The translations under genes were made by a program, and so were the position numbers. A DNA stretch of 64,000 nucleotides from Dechloromonas hortensis (GTDB lineage Bacteria > Pseudomonadota > Gammaproteobacteria > Burkholderiales > Rhodocyclaceae). Of the stretch, positions 9,867-20,203 are shown piece by piece. The stretch's first letter is position 1, and each line of letters starts with the position of its first letter. The stretch covers positions 122,561-186,560 of the forward strand of contig NZ_SSSQ01000008.1 of NCBI RefSeq assembly GCF_009469765.1, written 5' to 3'. Under the pieces are notes generated by a model. It was given only the letters and a program-made list of their open reading frames with translations. It did no database searches and was not told the DNA's origin.

Positions 9867-10700
9867 TTAGAAGGTACGGGAAACGGAGACGACGACGGTG
9901 TCCTTGCCGGAGTCGTACTGGTAGCCACTCGACTTGGTGAACAAGTACGGCTGGTAGTTCGAGCCATTCTTGCTGCCCTTGGCGTCGGTGCCGATGTACG
10001 CGGCGCCGATCACCCAGCCGTTGATGTCCTTGGTCACGCCGAGCTTCCAGTCGGTGTAGTCGGCGTTCGAGGCATGGGCCATGTTCAGGTAACCGACGTG
10101 GCCGTTGATGCCCCAGCCGGAGCCGAGATCGAAGTTACCGGACAGGTCGAAATACTGCGTGCCCTTGGTACCGTTGCCGTTGGCGGTACCGGTGCTGTCC
10201 CAGCCGCGCATCGAGAAGTAGTCATCGACCGAGTAGTACCACTTGGCGGAAATGAACTTCCACGAGGCACCCAGGTAGATTTCCTTGTTGGTGACGGCTT
10301 CGGCTTGCGAACGACCGCCCGGCACGTAGCTGCTGCCCGGGTAGTAGTAATAGATACCGCCGACGTCGACACCGAAGTCACCGAAGGCTGCCTTGTAGCC
10401 GCCGTAGAAGTCCATTTCGATGTTGCCGTCCGGGAAGCCGGCCGAAGCGTCGACGTTGGAGTTCCAGTTACCGACGTAGAAACCGCTGGCGTGCGAATAA
10501 TCGAAACCACCCTGGATGGCCGGACGGGAAGCCGTCTGGGCGATACCGCGGAAACGGTACTCGCTGAACAGGCCGACGTTGGCGGTCAGCGTGTGCGGGC
10601 CGGCCGGTACCACTTCATCCTTGGAAGGATCGGCAGATTGAGCGAAGACAGGTGCCGCGAAGGCGCTGACAAGGGCAAGGGCGATCAGTGATCTTTTCAT
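9867..10700 (-). CDS. TorF-family putative outer-membrane porin
   Basis: The 277-residue protein begins with a signal peptide (MKRSLIALALVSAFAAPVFA) and then reads as alternating amphipathic beta strands rich in Gly, Tyr, Trp and Asn. It ends in ...SVSRTF, with the C-terminal Phe recognised by the BAM machinery. It matches the TorF-like family of small proteobacterial porins (LTANVGLFSEYRFRGIAQT, VGNWNSNVD). I chose ATG 10700 over the open-frame extension to 10751 because it follows GGAGAGAAAAA and sits at the signal peptide. The extension also reaches the predicted transcription start. It is the first gene of the operon with glnK and amtB, suggesting it lets ammonium or a small nitrogen compound cross the outer membrane. 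Its substrate is not known. Confidence 0.88.
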   Translation of the reverse strand: MKRSLIALALVSAFAAPVFAQSADPSKDEVVPAGPHTLTANVGLFSEYRFRGIAQTASRPAIQGGFDYSHASGFYVGNWNSNVDASAGFPDGNIEMDFYGGYKAAFGDFGVDVGGIYYYYPGSSYVPGGRSQAEAVTNKEIYLGASWKFISAKWYYSVDDYFSMRGWDSTGTANGNGTKGTQYFDLSGNFDLGSGWGINGHVGYLNMAHASNADYTDWKLGVTKDINGWVIGAAYIGTDAKGSKNGSNYQPYLFTKSSGYQYDSGKDTVVVSVSRTF

Positions 10701-10760
10701 TTTTTCTCTCCAGTAGAACAATTCAAAATGCGAAAAAGGAAATTTGTGCAATACACCACA

Positions 10761-10776
10761 AGCATGGTGTATGCCA
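10761..10776 (-). promoter_or_regulatory. sigma-54 promoter of torF-glnK-amtB
   Basis: Read on the minus strand this is TGGCATACACCATGCT. It matches the sigma-54 consensus TGGCAYR-N4-TTGCW at every fixed position but one, with exactly 10 bases between the invariant GG and GC. Transcription would start near 10750, giving a leader of about 50 bases before the torF ATG. It overlaps an 8-base inverted repeat (ATACACCA / TGGTGTAT, 10751-10772). Confidence 0.85.
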
Positions 10777-10827
10777 GGTCTTGTTTTTTAATTTAAATCA
10801 TATGATTACATCTATCATCGCTTGTAT

Positions 10828-10857
10828 TACACCAAAATCGCGCACCAAAATCGCGCA
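10828..10857 (-). promoter_or_regulatory. two tandem NtrC-like activator sites
   Basis: The NtrC consensus is TGCACCA-N3-TGGTGCA. At 10828-10844 and 10841-10857 the sequence gives ACACC-AAAAT-CGCGC and GCACC-AAAAT-CGCGC. The left half-site is complete in one and has one change in the other, while the right half-sites are degenerate. The unit is a perfect 13-base tandem repeat. A further half-site, GCGCACCA, lies at 10871-10878. The sites are about 80-110 bases upstream of the predicted start, the usual enhancer distance for a sigma-54 activator. Confidence 0.6.
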
Positions 10858-10886
10858 CAACACAAATCAGGCGCACCATTGACGAG

Positions 10887-11170
10887 CAGCGATCGATAGA
10901 GGGGGTGGCACAACAGCACGGCAGCACCCGAACAAAGCTAAAAAGCCAAAATCCGCGCTGACGCAAAGGCAAAGACCTACCAAGGGGGAGCGCCCCAGAA
11001 TGGCACTCTTCATTGTTCTCGTACTGCCGCAGGGAATAGCAAAGGGCTTTTTGTGTTCTTGTCTAGATGACTCCGGTCAAACAACAGTCTGTCGTTTGAT
11101 ATGGTCATCGATTTGATACCCGCTTATCGTCGCGCCCGAGTACCAATCGCCCCGGAAATTCATACCATGA
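10887..11170. other. gene-free region upstream of the nitrogen operon
   Basis: No credible coding frame is present on either strand. The region is less GC-rich than its surroundings. It contains a 23-base imperfect palindrome (11077-11099) and several T-rich stretches (for example GGGCTTTTTGTG near 11045-11056). I see no tRNA or known RNA fold. It could hide a small RNA or distant operators. Confidence 0.45.
11077..11099. repeat. 23-bp operator-like palindrome
   Basis: TCAAAC (11077-11082) and GTTTGA (11094-11099) flank ACA...TGT, giving a near-perfect dyad with only the A/C positions unmatched. The size fits a dimeric repressor site or a short RNA stem. No gene starts close by. Confidence 0.4.
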
Positions 11171-11229
11171 GCAATCACCGGGGCAGAAATCTTGACCAGA
11201 TCAGGACTCTGCCCCGTAGCGATGATTGC
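11171..11229. repeat. compound inverted repeat downstream of the carbonic anhydrase gene
   Basis: The outer arms GCAATCA (11171-11177) and TGATTGC (11223-11229) enclose the inner arms CGGGGCAGA (11179-11187) and TCTGCCCCG (11208-11216), with a 20-base loop. It begins 8 bases after the carbonic anhydrase stop on the minus strand and may end that transcript. It lacks a T-run, so it is not a standard intrinsic terminator. It could also be the remnant of a small mobile element. Confidence 0.55.
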
Positions 11230-11237
11230 TGTTCGCG

Positions 11238-11987
11238 TTACTTCAAAATTGGCCGGGCATTTGCGGGCTGAATCGGGCGATTATTGGCAAACCCAAGATT
11301 CGTCTGGAAGGCGTTGAGTTGCTCTTTAGACACTGTCATCGGCTTCTTCATGACGATCCAACGTACACCTTCTGTACATGGCGGTGTCGTCAGCGAACCA
11401 TTGTAGCGATAGTAATCGTGACTCTTGGGAAGCAAGCCGGCAGCAGAGACTTTCGTTGGCAGCACAGCCTTTCCTTCTGCCTTCGGCATCTGGCTCCAGG
11501 CCGCAGCTACCGTTGCGTTCGCCGGGCCTTCATTGAAAACGACAGCAACGACGGCAAGATTGCCATCCTTATCGGCATGAACAAGATGCGCCTCAAGCGG
11601 GTAGGACTTGCCGCTGATATGGTTCTCACTGGGTGAATGGAAGTGAAACTGCTTCAAGTCGAACTGGATACCGTCTACCACGACGCTACTGCCAGTATCG
11701 ATATTGACCTGGATCGTGTGGCCGTTGTTAACCACCTCGTGACCACCCGCCTTGTAGCTAAAGCGAAGGGGTTTTAACTTGGCATCGATAGTCCCGGACA
11801 CATCGATCGGAGACTGGTTTTTCCCGGCACAAGCGCTGAATTCCGGCTTCAATGAGGTCCACTGATCTGGACCAACATTGCCTTCATATCCCCAATGCGC
11901 GCCATGCCCGGCGTGTTCGTCCGCCGCGCCAACGAATCCGGACAAAGAAATCAGACCAACAGCAATCAGTGCTCTCTCGAATTTCAT
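11238..11987 (-). CDS. periplasmic alpha-type carbonic anhydrase
   Basis: The 249-residue protein has a signal peptide ending near residue 21 (GFVGA-AD) and an alpha carbonic anhydrase domain. The three zinc histidines are His115 and His117 in QFHFHSPSEN and His134 in EAHLVH. The substrate gate is in SLTTPPCTEGV (199-209). Cys53 and Cys204 are placed to form the disulfide typical of secreted members. It interconverts CO2 and bicarbonate in the periplasm. The gene uses more A/T-ending codons than its neighbours and sits in a lower-GC patch with palindromes, suggesting later acquisition. It is a single-gene unit, divergent from ubiK. Confidence 0.95.
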   Translation of the reverse strand: MKFERALIAVGLISLSGFVGAADEHAGHGAHWGYEGNVGPDQWTSLKPEFSACAGKNQSPIDVSGTIDAKLKPLRFSYKAGGHEVVNNGHTIQVNIDTGSSVVVDGIQFDLKQFHFHSPSENHISGKSYPLEAHLVHADKDGNLAVVAVVFNEGPANATVAAAWSQMPKAEGKAVLPTKVSAAGLLPKSHDYYRYNGSLTTPPCTEGVRWIVMKKPMTVSKEQLNAFQTNLGFANNRPIQPANARPILK

Positions 11988-12172
11988 TGCGTTACCCCCA
12001 AAAAAGCCACTTTCGCAGCGTTATGCTTACTCCAGAAGAAATACGCCCCATAAGATCAGCTACTGCACCGCAAATCTATACCTTTGTGGCATAAAGATAA
12101 ATATCCATAGTGCAAGGGCGTAAAGAGGTCGAATCAGGCCCTGTGGTACACTGCTCAGAAACGGAGAAACCC

Positions 12173-12412
12173 ATGCTCGATCCTAAAATCCTTGAAGATT
12201 TCGGCGCCAAAATGAGCGCCCTGCTAGCCAATTCGCCGGCCAAGGACATTGAAAAAAACGCCAAGGCGGTGATGAGCGGCCTGCTCGGCAAGCTTGATCT
12301 CGTCACCCGCGAAGAATTCGACGTGCAAGCCGAAGTCCTGGCCCGCACCCGGCAAAAACTTAAGGAACTGGAAGCCCGCGTCGACGCGCTGGAAAAAGCA
12401 CGTCAGGCTTAA
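12173..12412 (+). CDS. ubiK: ubiquinone biosynthesis accessory factor UbiK
   Basis: The 79-residue protein (MLDPKILEDFGAKMSALL) is a YqiC/UbiK (BMFP) family member. An amphipathic helix is followed by a coiled coil, EEFDVQAEVLARTRQKLKEL, that mediates trimer formation. UbiK works with UbiJ in the aerobic late steps of ubiquinone synthesis. I start it at ATG 12173 after ACGGAGAAACCC; an upstream in-frame start at 12110 would add residues not seen in the family. The yifB gene starts 4 bases after its stop, so they are likely co-transcribed. Confidence 0.9.
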   Translation: MLDPKILEDFGAKMSALLANSPAKDIEKNAKAVMSGLLGKLDLVTREEFDVQAEVLARTRQKLKELEARVDALEKARQA

Positions 12413-12416
12413 GGCC

Positions 12417-13910
12417 ATGGCGCTGGCCGTCGCCCACAGTCGCGGCCTGGACGGCCTCAACGCCCCACCGGTACTGGTCGAGGTACACATCGCCAGCGGC
12501 TTGCCCGGCTTCACGCTGGTCGGCCTACCGGATACCGAAGTCAAGGAAGCGCGCGACCGCGTGCGCGCCGCCATCGTCAATTCCGGCTTCGAATTTCCCG
12601 CCAAACGGATCACCGTCAATCTCGCACCGGCCGACCTGCCCAAGGAATCCGGCCGCTTCGACCTGCCGATTGCGCTCGGCATCCTCGCTGCCAGCGGCCA
12701 GACGCCGGCCAAAGCCCTCGCCGATTACGAATTTGCCGGCGAACTGTCGCTCTCCGGCGAGTTGCGGCCGATCCGCGGCGCGCTCGCCATGGCTCTGCAG
12801 ACGGCCGGCAACGGCAAGGCTTTCATCCTGCCGACGGCGAGTGCCAGCGAAGCGGCCCTGACCGGCGCCGGCAACATCCTCGCCGCCAGTTCGCTGCTTG
12901 AGGTCTGCGCCCACCTGGCCGAACAGGCCAGCCTGCCGGCAGCGCCTGCGGTCGACCGCGAAAAACAGGCTGTTTTCGCCGACCTCGGCGAAGTGCGCGG
13001 CCAGAGCCAGGCCAAGCGGGCGCTGGAAATTGCCGCGGCCGGCGGCCATTCGCTGCTGATGGTCGGTCCGCCCGGCGCCGGCAAGTCGATGCTGGCCGCC
13101 CGCCTGCCCGGACTGATGCCGGCGCTGGACAGCGAGGCAGCCAAGGCATCGGCCGCCGTCCTCTCCCTGGTCGGCCAGTTCCGGCCGGAAAGCTTCGGCC
13201 AGCGACCCTATCGGCAGCCGCACCATACTGCTTCGGCGGTCGCCCTGGTTGGCGGCGGCAACCCGCCGCGCCCCGGCGAAATCAGCCTGGCCCATCAGGG
13301 CGTGCTGTTTCTCGACGAACTGCCCGAGTTCGACCGCAAGGTTCTCGAAACCCTGCGCGAACCGCTCGAATCGGGCCGCATCCACATCGCCCGCGCCGCC
13401 CGCCAGGCCGAGTTTCCCGCCGAATTCCAGCTGATTGCGGCAATGAACCCGTGCCCTTGCGGCTTTCACGGCCACGGCAACGGCAAGTGCCGGTGCACGC
13501 CGGACCAGATCGCGCGCTATCGCGGCAAACTGTCCGGCCCTTTCCTCGACCGCATCGACCTGCTGATCGAAGTCCCGGCCCTGCCGGCCGAAGCCCTAAG
13601 TGGCAAGGCCGAGGCGGAAAGCTCGGCCACCGTGCGGGCCCGCGTCGAGCCGGCCCTGGCCCGCCAGCACCAACGGCAAGCCAAGAGCAATGCCCGGCTC
13701 AGCGCCGGCGAGATCGAAAACCACTGCACGCCGGACGAAGCCGGCGCCGCGCTGCTCAAGCAGGCGATCGCCCGGCTCGACCTCTCGGCCCGGGCCTGGC
13801 ACCGCATCCTGAAAGTCGCCCGGACCATTGCCGACCTCGCCGCCAGCGACTGCATCCGTGCCCCCCATATTGCCGAAGCCATCCAGTACCGCCGCCTCGC
13901 CCATGACTGA
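12417..13910 (+). CDS. YifB/ComM-family AAA+ ATPase (Mg-chelatase-like)
   Basis: The 497-residue protein has an N-terminal ChlI-like domain, a central AAA+ module and a C-terminal Mg_chelatase_C domain. The N-terminal domain includes LNAPPVLVEVHIASGLPGFT and NLAPADLPKESGRFDLPIA. The AAA+ module has Walker A VGPPGAGKSM near residue 217, Walker B VLFLDELPEF and sensor IAAMNPCPCGFHG. The C-terminal domain contains SGPFLDRIDL and LSARAWHRILKVARTIADL. The cysteine cluster CPCGFHGHGNGKCRC is typical of YifB/ComM. In naturally competent bacteria ComM is a branch-migration helicase used after DNA uptake; dprA is also in this window. The start is ATG 12417; the last 8 bases overlap the next gene. Confidence 0.92.
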   Translation: MALAVAHSRGLDGLNAPPVLVEVHIASGLPGFTLVGLPDTEVKEARDRVRAAIVNSGFEFPAKRITVNLAPADLPKESGRFDLPIALGILAASGQTPAKALADYEFAGELSLSGELRPIRGALAMALQTAGNGKAFILPTASASEAALTGAGNILAASSLLEVCAHLAEQASLPAAPAVDREKQAVFADLGEVRGQSQAKRALEIAAAGGHSLLMVGPPGAGKSMLAARLPGLMPALDSEAAKASAAVLSLVGQFRPESFGQRPYRQPHHTASAVALVGGGNPPRPGEISLAHQGVLFLDELPEFDRKVLETLREPLESGRIHIARAARQAEFPAEFQLIAAMNPCPCGFHGHGNGKCRCTPDQIARYRGKLSGPFLDRIDLLIEVPALPAEALSGKAEAESSATVRARVEPALARQHQRQAKSNARLSAGEIENHCTPDEAGAALLKQAIARLDLSARAWHRILKVARTIADLAASDCIRAPHIAEAIQYRRLAHD

Positions 13911-15102
13911 AAAGAAGGCCGCGCCGCGCGGCATTGCGCTGTTGCTGGCTTCGTTGTCGGCACTCGGGCCGTTCTCGATCGACACCTACCTGCCCTCCTT
14001 CCACGAAATCGCAGAGAAGCTCGGCGCCAGCCAGCTCGAAGTGCAGCAGACGCTGTCCGCCTATCTGCTCGCCTTTGCGGTGATGACCTTGTGGCATGGC
14101 GCCATTGCCGACCGTTTTGGCCGGCGCCGGGTCATTCTCGCTGCGCTCGCCCTGTTCGGTATCGCCTCGGCCGGCTGCACCGTCGCCACCAGTATCGAGC
14201 AGTTGTGGTTCTGGCGAGCGATGCAGGGTGTCACCGCCGGTGCTGGAATCGTCATCAGTCGGGCCATCGTCCGCGACCTGTTCGACGGCGCCGAAGCCCA
14301 GCGTCTGATGGCGCAGATCACCATGATGTTCGCGCTTGCCCCAGCCGTCGCCCCGCTGATCGGCGGCTGGCTGCAGACCTTCTTCGGCTGGCGCTCGGTT
14401 TTTGCCTTTCTGGTGCTGTTGACCGCCGGACTCGGCCTCGCCTGCTGGAAACTGCTGCCGGAAACGCTGCCGCCGGAAAAACGCCAGTCGCTGAAGCCGA
14501 GTTATCTCGGCCGTACCTACTGGAAAGTACTCAGTTCCGGCCGCTTCCTGCTCGCCTGCGTCGCCGTCTCGGCCAACTTCCTCGGTTTCTTCATCTACGT
14601 GTTGTCGGCGCCGGTCTTCCTGATGACCCATCTCGGCGTTCCCGAAACCGGTTTTCTCTGGCTGTTCGGCCCGGCCATGTGCGGCATGGTGCTCGGCTCC
14701 TGGCTGTCCAGCCGGCTGGCCGGCAAGCGTTCGCTGGAAAGGACCATCGGCCTCGGCTATGGCTTGATGCTCGGCGCCGCGACGATCAACGTCGGCCTCA
14801 ACCTGACACTGCCGCCCGGCCTGCCGTGGAGCGTCATGCCGATCTTGCTCTACACCACCGGCATGTCGCTGACCATGCCCTGCCTGACCATCCTCGCCCT
14901 CGACCCTTTTCCCGAGCAGCGCGGCCTCGCCGCTTCCTGCCAGACCTTCTTCCAGTCGAGCAGCAACAGCCTCGGCGCCGCGCTCATCGCCCCCGCGCTG
15001 TGGGGTTCAACGCTGACCCTGGCCCTCGGCATGGCCGGCCTGCTGCTGCTGGGCGGATTTGCAGCCCTCGCCCATCGCCGTTCAGGATTGCTGCCACGGT
15101 AA
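13903..15102 (+). CDS. Bcr/CflA-family drug exporter (MFS)
   Basis: The 399-residue protein has about 12 membrane segments and belongs to the drug:H+ antiporter branch. The N-terminal SALGPFSIDTYLPSF is the characteristic Bcr/CflA motif with the membrane Asp. The loop 2-3 motif is GAIADRFGRRRVIL. LPETLPPEKR follows the sixth segment. Members export bicyclomycin, chloramphenicol, sulfonamides or other small molecules, and the substrate here is unknown. The ATG overlaps the yifB stop (ATGACTGA), suggesting translational coupling. The 3' end overlaps the convergent rhodanese gene by 21 bases. Confidence 0.9.
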   Translation: MTEKKAAPRGIALLLASLSALGPFSIDTYLPSFHEIAEKLGASQLEVQQTLSAYLLAFAVMTLWHGAIADRFGRRRVILAALALFGIASAGCTVATSIEQLWFWRAMQGVTAGAGIVISRAIVRDLFDGAEAQRLMAQITMMFALAPAVAPLIGGWLQTFFGWRSVFAFLVLLTAGLGLACWKLLPETLPPEKRQSLKPSYLGRTYWKVLSSGRFLLACVAVSANFLGFFIYVLSAPVFLMTHLGVPETGFLWLFGPAMCGMVLGSWLSSRLAGKRSLERTIGLGYGLMLGAATINVGLNLTLPPGLPWSVMPILLYTTGMSLTMPCLTILALDPFPEQRGLAASCQTFFQSSSNSLGAALIAPALWGSTLTLALGMAGLLLLGGFAALAHRRSGLLPR

Positions 15103-15480
15103 GCCGTGGTAGCGCCAGCCGCCGCGGGTACCGCGGTGATAGGCACCATCGAGCGGCCCTTCGAAGCCTTCCAGCACATTGATCACGGTGCTGAAGCCGG
15201 CGGCCTCCAGCGCCTCGCCGGCCGCCAGCGAACGATGCCCGCTGCGGCAGATGAGCAGCACCGGCCGCGCCAGGTCGCTGCGCACCAGGCGTTTCACCTG
15301 GTCGGCGAATTCCGGATCGACCTCCCACTCCGGCGCCTCCTGCCAGGCGACATGCTCGGCGCCGAGCGGGTGCCCGACATACATGTGCTCGATTTCGGTC
15401 CGGCAATCGACCAGCACGGCCCCCGGCGTTTGCTGCAGAAATTCGTGGGCGGCGCGAGGGTCAAGATGCTGCATCGGCAT
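15082..15480 (-). CDS. rhodanese-domain sulfurtransferase
   Basis: The 132-residue single-domain rhodanese has the active-site loop CRSGHRS with Cys78. It also has the family blocks VLVDCRTEIEHMYVGHPLGA and GFSTVINVLEGFEG. The C-terminal extension, ending GGWRYHGLPWQQS, is common in betaproteobacterial members. It would transfer sulfane sulfur to thiols or cyanide. No signal peptide is seen. The gene faces the Bcr/CflA gene and shares its last 21 bases with it. Confidence 0.88.
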   Translation of the reverse strand: MPMQHLDPRAAHEFLQQTPGAVLVDCRTEIEHMYVGHPLGAEHVAWQEAPEWEVDPEFADQVKRLVRSDLARPVLLICRSGHRSLAAGEALEAAGFSTVINVLEGFEGPLDGAYHRGTRGGWRYHGLPWQQS

Positions 15481-15542
15481 ATCCGTAAATTAGGCGGTGC
15501 CGATATTATGGAAGCTGATCAGCAAACGCGTAAACTCGCCCC

Positions 15543-16037
15543 ATGAAACTACCGACCTGGATCACCACCGCCGCCACCGCCCTCGCCGCCGTCCTGCTGC
15601 CGGCCTGCGATGTCGTCAATCTGCCGGAAATCAAGCCGGGCATAACCACGGCTGCCGAAGTCCGCTCCCGGATGGGCAACCCCGGCTTCGAGTTCAGCAA
15701 TCCGGACGGCAGCGTGACCTGGGAGTACACCCGCCAGCCCAGCGGCACGACCTGCTACATGATCACCATCGGCGGCGACCAGATCGTCCAGAAGCTGGAA
15801 CAGGTGCTGACCGAGGCCAATTTCGGCCGCATCCGCGACGGCATGAGCCGGGATGAAATCCGCCGCCTGCTTGGGGCGCCGGCGAGCAAAGTCGTCTTCG
15901 ACAATCTCGGCGAAGAGGTCTGGGAATGGCGAGTCGAAGGCGTGCCGCCGACCGAGGAAACCTACTTCAGCGTGCATTTCGACCTGCGCAGCGGCGGGGT
16001 CGGCAAGACCGCGAAGCGCGTCGCGATGAAAGGCTAG
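15543..16037 (+). CDS. BamE/OmlA-like outer-membrane lipoprotein
   Basis: The 164-residue protein begins with a lipoprotein signal peptide whose lipobox is LLPAC, so Cys22 would be acylated. Two copies of a BamE/SmpA-type fold are visible: KPGITTAAEVRSRMGNP and RDGMSRDEIRRLLGAP, each followed by an aromatic beta segment (VTWEYTR and EVWEWRV). BamE helps the BAM complex insert porins. With two repeats and a non-canonical neighbourhood, this is more likely a paralogue than bamE itself. It is followed by the metH riboswitch, so it is a separate unit. Confidence 0.8.
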   Translation: MKLPTWITTAATALAAVLLPACDVVNLPEIKPGITTAAEVRSRMGNPGFEFSNPDGSVTWEYTRQPSGTTCYMITIGGDQIVQKLEQVLTEANFGRIRDGMSRDEIRRLLGAPASKVVFDNLGEEVWEWRVEGVPPTEETYFSVHFDLRSGGVGKTAKRVAMKG

Positions 16038-16087
16038 GCAAATCAAGGCACTTGGCAGTCCGGGCGGCGACCAGTAAACTAGCAGTC

Positions 16088-16150
16088 CTGCCGAGGAGCG
16101 CTGCGACCCTGCAATGGGGCCAGGCTCGGCAATGATCAACGGCGCTCGCA
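16088..16150 (+). ncRNA. SAH riboswitch aptamer (metH leader)
   Basis: The sequence carries the conserved blocks of the S-adenosylhomocysteine riboswitch: CCGAGGAGCGCTGC, CCAGGCTCGGC and AACGGCGCTC in order. GAGCGC (16096-16101) pairs with GCGCTC (16142-16147). GCCGAG (16090-16095) pairs with CTCGGC (16125-16130). Members sit in front of metH or ahcY and switch expression on when toxic SAH rises. The 3' strand overlaps the downstream terminator stem, giving a direct switching mechanism. Confidence 0.92.
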
Positions 16151-16182
16151 AACCCAGCCGGTTTGTGGCGCCGTTTGTTTTT
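16138..16182 (+). terminator. riboswitch-controlled terminator before metH
   Basis: AACGGCGC (16138-16145) pairs with GCGCCGTT (16168-16175). Inside, CAAAC (16149-16153) pairs with GTTTG (16161-16165). TTTGTTTTT follows. The first arm is also the 3' strand of the SAH aptamer, so the aptamer and the terminator exclude each other. Ligand binding should therefore prevent termination. Confidence 0.88.
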
Positions 16183-16232
16183 GCGGTGCCCCCGGTGTGT
16201 TTTCTGGTTTTTGCCGATTTGCCGAGGTGATC

Positions 16233-19898
<3,666 letters not shown>

Positions 19899-19914
19899 GC
19901 ATTCCCGATTTACC

Positions 19915-19936
19915 GCCGGGCGGCATCCCGCCCGGC
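19915..19936 (+). terminator. strong hairpin after metH without T-run
   Basis: GCCGGGCGG (19915-19923) and CCGCCCGGC (19928-19936) form a perfect 9-base stem with a 4-base loop, 16 bases after the metH stop. There is no T-tract, so termination may be partial or the hairpin may protect the metH transcript end. Confidence 0.45.
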
Positions 19937-19963
19937 CCCCCGAACCATTGAAGCTTTAGCGCC

Positions 19964-20176
19964 ATGAACGAACCCGCACCATTCAAAATCAAATACGAGG
20001 TTTATCCCGAAGACGGGATTTTTGTCGCGCGTTGCCTGGATCTTCCGATCAGCAGCGACGGCGCCACCGAAGAAGAAGCCCTCGCCAACCTGCAGGAAGC
20101 GATCGAGCTGTACGCCGAACGCAACGCCGAGGCGCTGATCCGCAAGCTCGAAGAACAAGACGACGACGAGGAATAA
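19964..20176 (+). CDS. orphan HicB-like small protein
   Basis: The 70-residue protein matches the partial RNase-H-like fold of HicB antitoxins (YPEDGIFVARCLDLPISSDGATEEEALANLQEAIELY). Family members normally neutralise the HicA mRNA interferase, encoded next to them. No HicA-like gene is present on either side (metH upstream, murB downstream). The usual C-terminal DNA-binding domain is also missing, replaced by an acidic tail (EEQDDDEE). It is probably a stand-alone HicB-fold protein rather than an antitoxin. Confidence 0.75.
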   Translation: MNEPAPFKIKYEVYPEDGIFVARCLDLPISSDGATEEEALANLQEAIELYAERNAEALIRKLEEQDDDEE

Positions 20177-20203
20177 GGGCGGTCGACCTCGACCCCCTGC
20201 GCC

